Positions 32,515-44,901 of a DNA stretch of 64,000 bases are shown here, piece after piece. This DNA is from Trichodelitschia bisporula (lineage: Eukaryota > Ascomycota > Dothideomycetes > Phaeotrichales > Phaeotrichaceae): assembly GCA_010356995.1 (NCBI GenBank), contig ML996708.1:124001-188000 (forward strand), in the 5' to 3' direction. Position 1 is the stretch's first letter. Each line of letters starts with the position of its first letter. The notes beneath the pieces were generated by a model. It made no database searches, was not told where the DNA came from, and worked only from the letters and a program-made list of their open reading frames with translations. The translations under genes and the position numbers were made by a program.

Positions 32515-34233
32515 GTCTGCCTCAGATGAGGGGTCAAAGGCTAATCGAAAATGTCATGTCCACCCCAGCGACTCGACCTCTACCAAAATCCGGAGAGAGG
32601 GGGACATAACTTTTTCGGACAGCCGTTAGGTGCGTTGACTGACGGCCTCCCGGACGGGATATCCGCCTTGCTCGCACTCCTGGTCCTTTTGCGAACGACC
32701 TGTTAAAGATCCGGCTGGGATTCGCGTCCAGAATCTTCTCAGATGATGACTCCTTAGTAAAACCTGTGAGGTCATGTATATATAGTAGTGTAGCCGAATC
32801 AGAGGTGGGGAACTGGACGAATTTTCTACGATTTAAATTTCATCCATCAGCAATCGCATCCAAGTGGGGCTGATCAAATCCAAATCGAGCTCGTCATAGC
32901 CTCCACCCATATCTTCTCTTCTGCTCGAGCCCAGCCCACCGCCAGCCGGTCCGATTCAGCATCCATGGCACCGTCCTGAATCCAGAACCAGACACCCGTC
33001 GCAAGAAAAGCCCAGCCTCGCCCAGCCCACACAAATTCGGCCTCAAAACTCTAGGACTACACTGCCGAAATGGAACACCTAACCCTGCCAAAGAAACCTT
33101 AATGTAACCTCAGTGACAGGCGCCTCAAGAGCTCGACTTCCGCTGCTGACTTTATGCAACCCACAACCAGCTCTTCGCGAACCAATGACAATGATACAGA
33201 ATTGATCCATGTAGACTTCACTGCCGTTGCTATGGGCGGCTCGTCATCATTGGAGAAGCGGGCAGCGAATATTGCAACGCCTTCTGCAACACAAAACATG
33301 TTTCTTGGGTTGTTCGTGACATTCCTCGGCTGCACAGAAAACACTCACCGCACAAACCTTAAACAATGATCATCGTGAAGCGGTCAGTTTTTCCCCGCTT
33401 GTGACATGTACCATGTACGCCCAGGCCCATGGAGTCCAAAACGCGGGGATGGGAACGGACGAAGGCTGAATAGCAGTTCGCGCTGGTACAACATGTGCTT
33501 CCAACACAACGTGTGTGCTTTCTTCCTGCCATCACCAGCAGGTAGCGTGCCACGAGCACATCGGATGCCCCGCCTCAGCACACGCACACCCGAAGCGCAC
33601 AAACGGCCACCCTAGCGGGATGTGCCGGCGTGTCCAGCGCAACACACCCCTTCCGCACCGCCATGTTTCGCGATCTGGCGGATCGGACATGACGCCGACA
33701 TCCATGCGGGGCATGCCACATGCGTGCTTCAGCAGGCTTCGTTGCCCTGCTCTGGAACTCTTTTAGCCTCGCGACATTGGTCAAGCGTTCATGGGATGCG
33801 TGTCGGCGCGAAGTTACGCCGCGCGTTCCGCGTCTTCGAGCCCGATGTGACGCAAGTGTACAAAGGCCTTGCCGGCGCAGCGAGAGGCATGCATAACAGT
33901 ATATCCGCGTGCGACGCCGTTAAGGCGCGCCGTGCCCCGCGCTGGATACGAGGCCGAGTCGAGGCGGGAGGTAGCGTGCTGGGGGATACACGCGATGAGA
34001 CGAGAGGTACGGCGCAGGATCGGTGGCGGTAGACGCTTGGCTGGGTCATGCATGACGCTGCGGGGGTGGAGCGAGTACATAATAGCTGCGACGGGCTGCT
34101 GCGCGGGGGCGTTGAATCCGAAGGAGCCTGATGCTTGCGACGCAGAATGTGATCGTTGCGTTTGTCAAATGCTATGTTTTTAGTGATGGTTTAGAACTAG
34201 GGCTTTGAGATCATTGTTTGTTTACCTTGACCA

Positions 34234-34254
34234 CCCCCCCCCCCCCCCCCCCCC
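34234..34254 (+). repeat. Poly-C tract (21 bases)
   Basis: An uninterrupted run of C, followed after four bases (TCAT) by another C run, ends about 45 bases before the MFS start codon. It lies in the probable leader or core promoter. The true length is uncertain because such runs are prone to sequencing error. Confidence 0.85.
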
Positions 34255-34298
34255 TCATCCCCCCCAATCGTCAAGCTTCAAGTCCCCCCAAAGTGACG

Positions 34299-36225
34299 AT
34301 GGATGCACCCGCCGCCGGCGCACACAGTGCGCTCGCTGCGGAGACCGCACAGAGCGGGAACCTAGCCATGCCAGCGGCCGCCGTCTCAGCGACGCACGAT
34401 GAGAAACTCGCCTCATCAACGCGCTCAACAGCATCGAAGGACGACATCGTAGAGCTCTCACCCTGGAAATTCACCCTCGTCCTCATCGCCCTCTGCCTAA
34501 CCGTGCTCTGCATGGCACTTGTAAGCCCTTGTCCCACCTCCGTCACCCAGTCCCTTACTTAATAGGACAACACCATCATCGCAACCGCCATCCCCAAAAT
34601 CACAGACCACTTCCACGTCCTCGAAGACGTGGGCTGGTACGGCAGCGCCTATCTCCTCACGCTCTGCGCCGTGCCGCTGCTGTACGGCAAGCTTTACGCG
34701 TTTTACTCCCTCAAAGCCGTGTTCCTGTCGAGTGTGGCCTGGTTCGAGGTCGGATCGCTGATATGCGGCGCGGCGCCGACGAGCACGGCGCTGATTGTGG
34801 GACGGGCGATCGCGGGCGTGGGTGCGGCGGGGATATTCACTGGCGCGCTGTTGATTATTGCTGCGACGGTGCCGCTGCAGAAACGGCCGGCGTATACGGG
34901 GTTGATTGGGGCGATGTATGGGATCGCGGGTGTGGCGGGGCCATTGTAGGTTTCCAGTGCGCGTTTTGGGGTGGTTCTGATCCGAGTAACCTTAGACTGG
35001 GTGGCGCGTTTACCGACCATGTGTCTTGGAGATGTAAGCTTTACGGTCGGCCGGTTGCTTCCTGCTAACGGCACAGGGTGCTTTTACATCAATTTGCCCA
35101 TCGGAGGGATAGCCGTCCTTTTCGTCGTCTTGTTCCTGCGCCTACCTCCGAATTCGGACAACAGGGGCCTGCGTCAGCTCTTCAGGGAAATGGACATTCC
35201 AGGAACCATCCTCTTCATGCCGGCAATCGTGTGTATTCTTCTCGCCCTGCAATGGGGTGGTTCGAAATACCCGTGGTCCAGTGGCAGGATTATCGCTCTT
35301 ATCGTGCTCTTTGCTCTCCTGATCATTGGCTTCCTGATCATTCAATTCTTCCAAGGTGAGAAGGCAACCATCCCGTTTCGGCTGATCAGAAACCGCGATG
35401 TGTGGGGTGCCTCGGTGTTCGGTTTCTCGCTCGGCGCGGCATTCTTCGCCGTCATCTACTATGTGAGTCTTCTGTTGCGTTTAGTGACCTTCTAACGGTC
35501 ACCAGCTCCCAATCTGGTTTCAGGCTGTAAAAGGTGCCTCAGCCGTGCACTCATCCATTATGAATCTGCCCCTCATCCTAGGCGTGACCATCTTTTCTGC
35601 CTGCACCGGCGTCCTCGTTAGCATAACACGCCACTACATCCCGTTCATGTTTGCGTCCGCAGTCCTCATGGCAATTGGCGCCGGGCTCCTCACCACATTC
35701 GAGACCAATACAGGGCACTCGAAGTGGATTGGGTACCAGGCGATATTTGGCATCGGCGTTGGACTCGGCATTCAGCAGACTCCGATCATCATCCAGAACT
35801 GCTTGCCACAGGCGGACGTCCCAATCGGTACTGCCATCATACTCTTTGCGCAAACGCTAGGGGGTGCTGTTTTCATCTCTGTTTCGCAAAACATCTTCAC
35901 CAATAAGTTGATCAGCAATCTAAAAGCTGTGGTGCCGGAGATCGATCCGAACTTCGTGCTGAGGGTTGGTGCGACAGAACTCAAGAATAAGGTCCCCAAG
36001 GCGTTGCTGCCGCGGGTGCTGGAGCAGTACAGCGATGCATTAACCAACTGTTTGTACCCGGCTGCGGCAGCTGGCGCGCTGGCTTTCGTCGGAGTCGTTG
36101 CCGTGCGGTGGAAAAAGATACGAAAGACTCCAAAGGAAGACATTAAGAAGGAAGAGGTGAAAGTGGAAGAGTCGAAAGAGGAAGAAGCAATAGCGGTGGA
36201 TTTGGAAAAGGCCGAAGAGCGGTAG
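34299..36225 (+). CDS. MFS drug/metabolite exporter, DHA2 (14-TMS) type
   Basis: Five exons, 34299-34520, 34566-34945, 34996-35033, 35077-35462 and 35506-36225, join to 581 aa. Introns are 45, 50, 43 and 43 bp. Seen: a polar N-terminus, then [29 protein letters not shown] (TM1 with the DNTI motif), [13 protein letters not shown], an [19 protein letters not shown] motif-C-like segment, [26 protein letters not shown] (the DHA2 hallmark, restored only by splicing around the 38-bp exon), and a charged KE-rich cytosolic tail. Family relatives include fungal efflux pumps for secondary metabolites and azoles; the substrate cannot be inferred. No biosynthetic backbone gene lies nearby, so a general efflux role is as likely as a cluster-specific one. 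Confidence 0.93.
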
Positions 36226-38245
36226 TGGAAGCGCAGGTCGCTTACATGTTTGGATAGTGGCGGGACATGGTTGGTCACGAATTGACGGTCTATATACCTC
36301 CTGTATACTGCACTGGTTAGAAACATGTACGTATTATCTCACCTCACAGCTTGCCGACCTGAGATGATTGTGGGCGGGATGCTTGATGTTGAAGCAGGGG
36401 TTCCTCGCGCTCCTGCCGGTCCGCTGGGCGTCTGATGACATGGGTGGCAACGACTACGATCCGGGCATTGATAGCGACCAGCTCGTACTCGAAGCCAAAG
36501 CTACGAACGAAACACTCGAGAGTGAAAAGGCGATCAGGCTGGTACCGAGGCCGAATATAGACAGAGAAGATCTCCGCTTCCATGACGTCCGCTCCAAGCC
36601 GGGAGCACAATTCGAGCAGCAAATATCAACATCAGTCCGGGATCACAATGGAAACTGCGGGAGTCAGCGTCGTCCTCATCTTCTCTTCCATCACTCCATC
36701 TTCGGTGGAGCAAGGTAGTCCTCTTCCTGCATAACTGGTGAACTGGGCTGTACGGTCAGCCCGGGGAGTGCTCGAAGAATCGTCATGAGGGTCGCCGAGG
36801 TGCACAATCGGATGCATGGATCCGTCGTCTGCTCAGCCGAGTGAGCACTACTAGAGTAGCTTCGATCGTCGCCCTGCTTTTGAGCACACAGCCCCAGAGG
36901 GCGAGAAGGCACCAAAAGCTGACAGCTGAACATCATGCTTGGCATCTGCACTTGCAAGCTCTTTCTCTTGGGGCTAGATATCAACCCACATGTTTGTGTT
37001 GCGGCAATGGTTCCTGGTGCCTTAAGCAAAAAAGAACGAGCGCTATCCATCAGCTTAAGGTTCGGGCGGATGATTGGACGGGATGTTTGATGCATGCTAT
37101 CAAATGACACGACATTAAGTGCAACCGGCAACCGGCATCCGGCATCCGCTGCATTCTCGAGGGGAGCCGACTTTCGGAAGTGTCGGGTGCTTCTCATGCT
37201 ACCACGCAGAAAATGCCCGTCGGGTTTAACAGTATCCGCGTCAGAATGCGAGCGGGAAAGCCCTCCCACGAGCTCTCCAGATGGCGACGTGCAACGCGGA
37301 GAATTCGGACGATCCTCCTCGATCCCCTTGACTTGTCCTACCCCAGTTCGTGGTCAATGGATTTGGTGGAGTGCCGCGCGGCGGCGCCGTGACGGCTGAG
37401 TATGCGGCGTCAAGGGGCGCCGAGGGGCGGGCTAATGGCTTGGTGACAGAAGGTTTGAAGAGGTTTGGAGAGGTTTTGGAGGAGAAGGAATGGATGAAAC
37501 GGGTGTTTCGCACCGCAGTTTGACTCCACTGTGGCGTCCTCCGAGTCTCCAGCGATGCCAAGGGGATAACGCTAACTGGACGGGACCTTGCATTTTCTAG
37601 CCACTAGTAGGGGGACCCCTTGTTCCTTTGGTGCGGAGGCTGTGCGCCCTTACCGACGCTCTGTGCCTGGCGTGGCCCTGGTTGGCGGGAAAGAGGAAAA
37701 AGATCGCCACTAGGAAGCCACTACCCGTACCTGGGACGACCACCACCAGGCTACGGTAGAAAGCTTCGGAGGGGGAAGACAGAAAAAAGCGAACCTCCCC
37801 TAAAAGAAGTGACTGCCTGCCCAAGGCACATGTCTTCTCCTCAATTGATCATCATCACCTCTTCTCTTCCCCTTTGTCTCTTCCCTTCGTTCTTTCTTTC
37901 TCTTCCCCAACCTCACGCACAACGTTCTTTTCGTCCAAAACATCGAGTCGCTCAAAATCCCGCCTGACTGTTGATAGTTGAGCTTCAAACGTCCAGCCCC
38001 TCGGCAAACCACCCGCACGCGTTTCGGTCCTTGATATCCACATCACCTCCACACTCCGCACTCCGCATTCCTCAGACCCGGTTTCCACTCATTAACCCTA
38101 AGGGTTCGCCCGCCTACGTCAAACCCCTCATTCCTTATCTGCCGGAACAAGCTTGCTTGATGCATTGCCGGCTCGCAACTTGCCTCCTTTGAATACTTCG
38201 ACCTCAACATCACACAACCAACAACAAGCCCAACGTCTGGCACGT
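36226..38245. other. Intergenic upstream of the MscS gene
   Basis: Two kilobases with no credible gene. A minus-strand frame at 36691-37269 (192 aa) lacks codon bias and domains. From about 37830 to 37960 the plus strand is markedly pyrimidine-rich (CTTCTCTTCC-like), a usual feature of fungal core promoters and leaders, and suits the channel gene starting at 38246. Confidence 0.5.
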
Positions 38246-41082
38246 ATGGCCGGTCCCTCGCCTCTGTCACCACGCTTTCCCCAGCTAGAAGGCTTCACTG
38301 CTCTTCCCCGCTCTCGTGGGGAACCTTTCTCTCAAGACGCCACCATGGATATTCCTCTCGAAAAGGTCGTCACGCACGGCTCGACCACGGGCACCCGCCA
38401 ACCCTCGCAGAGCGCCAGTACCTTTGGGTACGACAAGAACGAGAAGTCCGGCCACTTCAATCCCTATATCGGTAGACGGAGGAAGCAGCGCTCGGACACC
38501 ATTGGTCTGGGTGGCGGTCGGCTGGGTGACGATGAAGACAAGACGACGATCAATCAGATGGGCAGAATCTACTACAAGATCTTGAACTTCTCTATCATCA
38601 CTCGCTACTTCATCTACATCTTGCCGCTCGGCCTCTTGCTTGCCATCCCCATCATCGTGGGAGCCACAGCTGCACCGAAGGCCAGGATCGGAGGCGTCAA
38701 GATTGTCTGGCTCTTCACTTGGATTGAGATTGGTAAGTGATCCCGTCATTTGCAGGATTAAGGCTGACAGGAACAGTTTGGCTGAGTTTGTGGGGGTCCA
38801 AGATTGTCGCCCACTTCCTGCCCAAGTTCTTCCAGTTCGTCATCGGCGTGGTCAGTGCTGGCGTCCGAAAATACGCACTGGTCATTCGTGCCCTGGAGAT
38901 TCCGCTGTCTCTCGTCGGCTGGGCGCTCGTCTCGTTCCTCACATTCACCCCACTCATGCTCCGCAACCCGGACGCCCTCTCAGATCCGGATCCGAAGGCT
39001 CGTACCCTTAAGGATTGGCAGACAGTCCTCCGGCAGCTTCTGGCAGCGGCACTCGTTTGCACTCTGATCTTACTTGCCGAGCGCTTTCTCATTCAGCTGA
39101 TCAGCATCAACTACCATCGTAAGCAGTTTGACCAGAGGGTTAAAGAGAACAAGCATCAGGTCTTTCTGCTTGGTCTGCTTTATGATGCCTCTCGCTCGAT
39201 CTTCCCATCATACTGCAACGAATTTGCCGCTGAGGACTACATCATCGACGACGCGCTGAATATTTCGTCGCTGAAGAAGAAGGGCGAGAGTGACAAGCCG
39301 AGTGGTACCGCTACACCAATGAGGCTGTTGCACAACGTCGGCCGGTTCGGGGACAAGGCCATGTCCATGTTCGGAAACGTGGCTTCGGAGATTACAGGGA
39401 AGAAGGTGTTCCAGACCAACTCGGCGCACAACATCGTCGTCGAGGCTCTGGAGCGAACCCGCGCTTGTGAGGCTCTCGCCCGGCGGCTCTGGATGTCGTT
39501 TGTCGTTGAAGGCCGGGACTCCTTGTACCAAGACGACATTATGGAGGTACTCGGCCCTGACCGGCGCGTGGAGGCCGAGGAGTGTTTTGCCTCCCTCGAC
39601 CGTGACGGCAACGGCGACATCAGTCTGGACGAGATGATCCTCACGGTTACCGAAATTGGCCGCACCCGTAAGTCTATCGCCAACAGCATGCATGATGTCG
39701 ACGCAGCCATCAAAGTGCTTGACGGCCTCCTGGCCACGGTCGTGTTCATCATTGCCATTTTTATCTTCGTGGCGTTCCTCAACAAGAGCTTCACGACAAC
39801 CCTCGCAACTGCTGGTACTGCGCTGCTGTCCATGTCCTTTGTCTTTGCCGTTACGTGCCAGGAAGTGCTGGGCTCATGCATCTTCCTGTTCGTAAAGCAT
39901 CCTTACGACATTGGCGACCGCGTCGACCTGAGTAACGACCAACTTACGGTGGAGAAGATTTCGCTCTTGTACACGGTCTTCAAGCGGGTCCAGAACGGCC
40001 GCATGGTGCAGATTCCGAACATTGTCCTCAACACGCTCTGGATTGAGAACGTATCCCGCAGCAAGGCGATGCGCGAGCAGATCTCCATCTTCGCCAACTT
40101 CGACACGTCGTTTGATGATGTCAAGGCCCTGAAGGCTGAGATGCAGGCCTTTGTCCTCGACAAGGAGAACAGCCGCGACTTCCAACCGGAGATTGAAGTC
40201 GAAGTCGTCGGCATCGCCGAGCTCAACAAGCTGGAGCTGCGCATCGAAATCCGCCACAAGAGCAACTGGTCCAACGAGGCCGTTCGTGCCAACCGCCGCT
40301 CCAAGTTCATGTGCGCGCTCGTCCTCGCCCTGCGCAAGGTGCCCATCTACGCGCCAGGCGGCGGCGACGCGGGTCTCGGCTCCGCCAACCAGCCCAGCTA
40401 CTCCGTCGCCGTGTCCCCCGACGAAGCCGCCCGCGCCCGTGAGGAATTCGCGGCGAAGAAGGAGGCTAAGCGCCTCATCAACCAGAAGAAGCAAGCCGCC
40501 GAGGCTAACCCGTTTACGGCTGAGAAGCCCATGGCCACTGCGACGGGTAACGACTTTGCCACGCGCGACCCGATGATGAGCCCCATTGACTTGCGCGACG
40601 ACGTCTCGTCTCTACATGAGCGTCCTAGCATGGACTCGCAGAGCATCGAGGAGGTGCGCGGCTTGTTGCACAGGGAGAGCACGCGCGGCCGCCGGAAGCA
40701 ATCTGAAACACCGCTGTCGCCTATCGCCGAGCCCCTGACTCCGCGGGCGACGTATGCGCCTCAGCCGTTTGCGCAGTACGCTCCGCGGCCTGTGGTGCCG
40801 GGGAATGCGTTTGCCCCCACGCTCTCGCGCACAGCGGGGAATGCCTTTGCGCAGCAGGTCCCGCAGCAGCAGGGGCAGAGCCAGTCTCAGGCCCAGGCTA
40901 TGGCAAGGGGAGGTATGGGTGCGCAGCAAACGCAGGCGGGACGGCCCGCGCAGCCGGCGCCCGGTGTGCAGACGGGTGTTAATCCGGCGGTTGGGGCGGC
41001 GATGGCGGTGAATGGGGGTGTGCTCGGAGGGGTGGCCTCGGGATCGGGGTCGGGAGATGGCTCCGGGGAGGGAGGGGATTGA
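38246..41082 (+). CDS. MscS-type mechanosensitive channel with EF-hand (Msy1/Msy2-like)
   Basis: Exons 38246-38732 and 38777-41082 (44-bp intron) give 930 aa. Seen: a disordered N-terminus, several TM helices (for example YFIYILPLGLLLAIPIIVGA, about 125-145; then VWLSLWGSKIVAHFLPKFFQ; then LLAAALVCTLILLAERFLIQL), a canonical EF-hand loop DRDGNGDISLDE (437-448), the MscS pore/beta domain with VFAVTCQEVLGSCIFLFVKHPYDIGDRVDL and RMVQIPNIVLNTLWIENVSRS, and a long Gln/Ala/Pro-rich tail. In fission yeast the Msy1/Msy2 homologues sit in ER membranes and shape calcium and volume responses to hypo-osmotic shock; the same role is inferred. A second acceptor AG at 38770, six bases upstream of the chosen one, keeps frame and would add two residues (GT). 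Confidence 0.93.
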
Positions 41083-41527
41083 GGGAAGGCGTGTAGTTGA
41101 ATTCGTGCATGTATATGGTTGGGATGGGACGGGTGTCTCGCGGCGCTAGAAGCTGCTTGTGGTTGATAGAATTAGATCTAGACGCGCGGCTGAGATGGCT
41201 GCGCATGCGCTATGAATGCGATGATCGTTATCTGAATGGTTTTATTGTACGTGTGGGTTCTACCCAATGTCCCAGGCCGCAGGAATGGGGCGCGAGTTGA
41301 GTGGCTGTGTGCTTGGGCGTTGCGGTGCAATGTGGAAAGCTGATATAGTCTTGCCCGGCTGCCGAGGACTGGCGAGCAGGCGGAGGAGCGCCCGGAGAAG
41401 GCCCAAGGGGTGATAAGACCGAGCAGTGTGCACAGGGCATGGAATTCGGATCCGCACGTCAAGAAGGTTCATCCAGCGTTGCTCGCCGGGCAAGCTATAT
41501 ACACCAACCAGACATCACATCCATCCC
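41083..41527. other. Convergent intergenic region
   Basis: The channel gene (plus) and bL9m gene (minus) end here. Nothing beyond probable 3' UTRs seen. Confidence 0.45.
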
Positions 41528-42404
41528 CTACGCCTCCACAACCACCGCCCTAGGCACAACCCTCACCACCCGCCTCACCACCTCGCCCGCCCCCCTAACA
41601 CTAATCTCAACATCATACTCCCCAAGATGCTTCAAGTGCTTCAGATCATCCCCCCCGGCGACGCCTAGAAACCGCACATCGCGACTCGTAAGCGGAATCC
41701 TTGCCGCTTCCTCGTTATGCACGACGGCGGCCTTGACCACTGCGACCACATCGCCCGCCGACACGGAGCCGTAGATAGGGATGGGGCCGCTGCTGGACGC
41801 GGCGGCGGTGGCGGGGACGTTGGCCGAGGCGGGTGCGTCGGGCACGGCGTCGACGGGCGCGCGCGGGAAGTCCAGGTGTGCGGGGAGAAGGGCCTGGAGG
41901 AGGCCGATGGCGCGGTCGGGCTGTGAGGGAGCGTTAGCGAGCGAGCTCTTACGTCCTATAATATTCCAGAGAAGGGGAACGTACGGCTACTTCAGCGATA
42001 ATCAGCTTCTCAACCAGCTTGTCCTGCGCCTCCTCGACCAGCGCCTTCCTAGCCTGCTTCGCGGCGGCGCGCTCGCGCATGTGGAACGCGTAGCGGGAGA
42101 AGAGGGTGTCGCGCTCGGGGGGGTGCGGGGCAGAGAGGACGGATTTACGCTCCGTGGGGGAGAGATAGGTTGCCAGTCGGGCGGGGAAGAATTTGTTGCG
42201 CATTTGCCCTGCTGGGATGGGGACTATGCTGCCTTGTTTGCCGTAGGTGTCGAGGTGCTTGAGGAGGCGGACGGGGATTGTGGCGGGGCCGTGGGCGGTG
42301 GAGGAGCGGGTTTGGTGGAGCCATGGGGAGGGGGATGATGAAGGGAGGTGTGGTCTTGTATGTGTGGCGACCTGGAGAGGTCGGAGGGCGTTGTGTGGCC
42401 GCAT
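41528..42404 (-). CDS. Mitochondrial large-subunit ribosomal protein bL9m
   Basis: Exons 42404-41985 and 41920-41528 (intron 64 bp) give 270 aa. An Arg/Pro/Ser-rich N-terminus resembles a mitochondrial presequence. The bacterial L9 signature region follows: IPVRLLKHLDTYGKQGSIVPIPAGQMRNKFFPARLATYLSP (about 40-82), with the V-x-L-L-x-x-V/L-x-x-x-G-x-x-G-x-x-V pattern, and a basic/acidic connecting helix. The second exon carries a weaker C-terminal domain beginning near IYGSVSAGDVV, which equals the LFGSVTxxDI element of L9. The protein binds 23S-type rRNA in the mitoribosome (yeast counterpart MRPL50). It is divergent from the deubiquitinase gene. The intron joins at a codon boundary. Confidence 0.88.
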
Positions 42405-42863
42405 TGTGCTGGTGGTGATGTCGGCGGTGGTGGTGAGTTTTTTTGCTGAGGTAGAGAGGTACTGGTAGGGATGGGGGGCCGCAGTGCACGGAGGCGGAGA
42501 CACCCGCGAGGGCAGAGACGGGTGTTGCGGAGGCTGTGAGGCTGTACCACCGCGGTATAAACGGGTAAATGCAAGTTGCTTGCCTTCTCCGTTCGCTATC
42601 TCGTCCGTCTACCCTCTGCCGCCTCTCCCTTCACCTCCGACATCTCCAATGCCCCTCCCCACGCCCGCACGGCCCAGCAGCCGAGCCCGCTCCACCACCA
42701 CCGCCGGCTCGGCGCAACACTCCCCCATCACCACGCCGCCCACACCTAACCCGCACCACACTGCACCACCACGCCCCCGCGGCGCATGCGCACAACCACA
42801 TACACGTCATTACCCCTCGTCCTCCCTCGTTACCCGGCGCCATCCCTCTAGCCCCCCTCCCCA
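42405..42863. promoter_or_regulatory. Divergent promoter of bL9m and Ubp16-like genes
   Basis: 459 bases lie between the two start codons; both leaders and promoters must fit here. The half next to the deubiquitinase gene is strongly C-rich (CCCCTCCCC, CACCACCACC). No TATA element stands out. Confidence 0.5.
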
Positions 42864-44763
42864 ATGCCCGACAAACCCCTCACCATCGCGACCTACGCCG
42901 CCGGCGCCTCGCTCGCCGCCATAACCCTCGTCTACGTCTTCGCGCCCACGTTCTTCCTCGATGGCGGCGCGGGCGGCAGCGAGGATGCGCGCGGGGGGCG
43001 GAGCGCAAGGCGGCTTGTTGTTGGGCTTGTGAATCCGGCGAATGGTGCGTAGGCCTAGGGGTTGCTGTTGCGTAAGGTTGCCGTTGCTGACCCGCGCAGA
43101 TTGCTTCATCAACTCCGTCCTCCAGGCGCTGGCCGGGCTGCCCGAGCTGCGGAAGTATCTAATCCGGGAAGTGCACCGACGGGCGCTGGACGGGGATATG
43201 TATAGCGGCGCGGGGACGAGCAAAGAGGTGGATGCGCGGGCGTGGAAGGCGGAGGGTCTAAGGCGGGGCGTGGTGACGCGCGCGCTGAAGGAGATTCTGG
43301 ATAGATTGAATGAGAGGCCGATTTATCGGAAGACGATTTCGGCGCAGGAGTTTGTGGCGCAGTTGGAGAGGGCGTTTAATACGCATATTAGTCGGCAGCA
43401 GCAGGATGCGCAGGAGTTTTTGCAGGTTGTTACGGAGCGGTTGGGGGAGGAGTATGCGGCGGGGGTGAAGGCGAGGAGGGCGCTTCGCGACGGCGGGGGG
43501 GACGAAAAGGAGGAGGATGAGGCCGACGGGGACAAGAAGGAGACGGAGAAGGATGAGGAAGAGGAAGAGGAATCCGGCTTCCCCTTCTCCGGCCAACTCA
43601 AATCGCAAATCGAATGCGAAACCTGCAACTTCAAGCCCACCCCCACCCTCTCCTCCTTCGTCACCCTAATCCTCAACGTCCCGCAACGCTCCGCCACGAC
43701 GCTGAACCACTGCTTCGACGGCATGCTCAAGATCGAACACATCGACGACTTCAAATGCGACAAGTGCCGCCTGCTCCACGCTCTCGACCTCAAGTCGCGC
43801 GAAAAGGACCGCACCCGCGACCCCACCCGCGCCGCTGCCCTCGAATCCGAAATATCAGCAATCAACCACGCCCTGGCCTCCGACCCCGAGCACCCTCCCC
43901 CCGCCGCAAACCTGCCCGCCCGCTCCCTCGCCCCCCAGCGCCGCATCAAGCGCTCAATCCGCATATCCCGCTTCCCGAAGATATTGGCCATCCACCTCAG
44001 CCGCAGCATATACACCACCGCCCCCCCGACCAAGAACACAGCCAAAGTCGCTTTCCCCGAGCATCTCCCCCTCGGCGGCGTGCTCTCGCAGACGCATTAC
44101 CGTCTGCTGGCGCTGGTGACGCATAAGGGCGGGCATAACTCGGGGCATTACGAGAGTTTTAGGCGGCAGGTCACGGCTGGATTGCCGTTTAGTACGCCGC
44201 ATAGCTTTGGGGCGCAGGGGCCGTTTAGTCGCCGCCCGGGCGCGGTGCCTTCCCCGAACCCGGATCGGGATGGGGACGCAGATGATGGGCCTGAGCTGGA
44301 TCCCGAGGCTGAAGGGGAGGGGGAGAGCGAGGCGGACTCGCCGTCGACGATGTCGTCTGATCTTGTGTCTACGCCCCCCTCCACCACGTTGTCCTCGCGC
44401 ACATCCTCCTCCGCCTCCACCGTAACGCCGAGTACAACACCCACGCCCTCCGCCGCGCCCTCGGCACGAACATCCCTCGCCCCCGCCTCCCCCGTCCCAT
44501 CTACCGCTCCGTCCGCCGCATCCCGATCCACCTCCTCGCGCAGCACACACGCGTCCGCGCCTCCATCCGCGCCCTCCGTCACACTCGTGCCCCTACCTAC
44601 CTCTCCCGCGAAAGTAAAAAAGCGACGGGATGACAAGCGCTGGTGGCGCATTAGCGATGACCGCGTACGGGAAAGCAAGACGGCGGAGGTGCTGGGGATG
44701 CAGAAGGAGGTGTATTTGTTGTTTTACGAGGTTGATGAGGAATGGAGGAGGGGGCGGGGGTAG
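42864..44763 (+). CDS. ubp16: Ubiquitin carboxyl-terminal hydrolase, Ubp16-like (membrane-anchored)
   Basis: Exons 42864-43044 and 43100-44763 (intron 55 bp, splitting the Asp61 codon) give 614 aa. An N-terminal hydrophobic segment (about 8-33, IATYAAGASLAAITLVYVFAP) is a likely membrane anchor, as in yeast Ubp16 on the mitochondrial outer membrane. The USP Cys box is VGLVNPANDCFINSVLQALA with Cys62 nucleophilic, lying directly after the splice junction. A QQDAQEFLQ box, zinc-like CETC and CDKC pairs, and the His box THKGGHNSGHYESF (His410) follow, then WWRISDDRV with the third catalytic residue and a final EVYLLFYE. A Ser/Thr/Pro/Ala insertion (about 425-560) separates the His box from the Asp box, and acidic poly-Glu/Lys separates the Cys-box half from the zinc-like pairs. 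It hydrolyses ubiquitin from mitochondrial-surface substrates (inferred). Confidence 0.92.
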
Positions 44764-44901
44764 GGAGATGGGATGGGAAAAGGCGGTTGGGTATAGATGA
44801 TAGACTACGGATATGGTGGTGCGTAGAGGGGAGCTCGGGAGGTAGGTAGACTACAGGTAAGAAGAATATAAACCAGCCTTGCGCACGAACACCCCCCGGT
44901 C

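Larger units (their letters stand above)
29891..34298. other. Gene-poor interval with repeats
   Basis: I find no supportable gene in 4.4 kb. ORFs here are short, overlap on both strands and show no family features. Contents: a probable 5' UTR intron (29950-30000), several short tandem repeats, relic copy 2, and a poly-C tract just before the MFS gene. The interval may be a remnant of accessory DNA; no transposase or reverse transcriptase is visible. Confidence 0.55.

Noticed and set aside
32771-32787. TATATATAG element as a promoter
   Set aside because: No gene starts within a sensible distance downstream on either strand.
26094-36225. A secondary-metabolite cluster (SDR, unknown protein, MFS pump)
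   Set aside because: No backbone enzyme, no pathway regulator, and a 4.4 kb gene-poor gap between the members.
36691-37269. 192-aa minus-strand ORF upstream of the channel gene
   Set aside because: Composition is random-like, with no hydrophobic pattern or motif; a non-coding open stretch is more likely.
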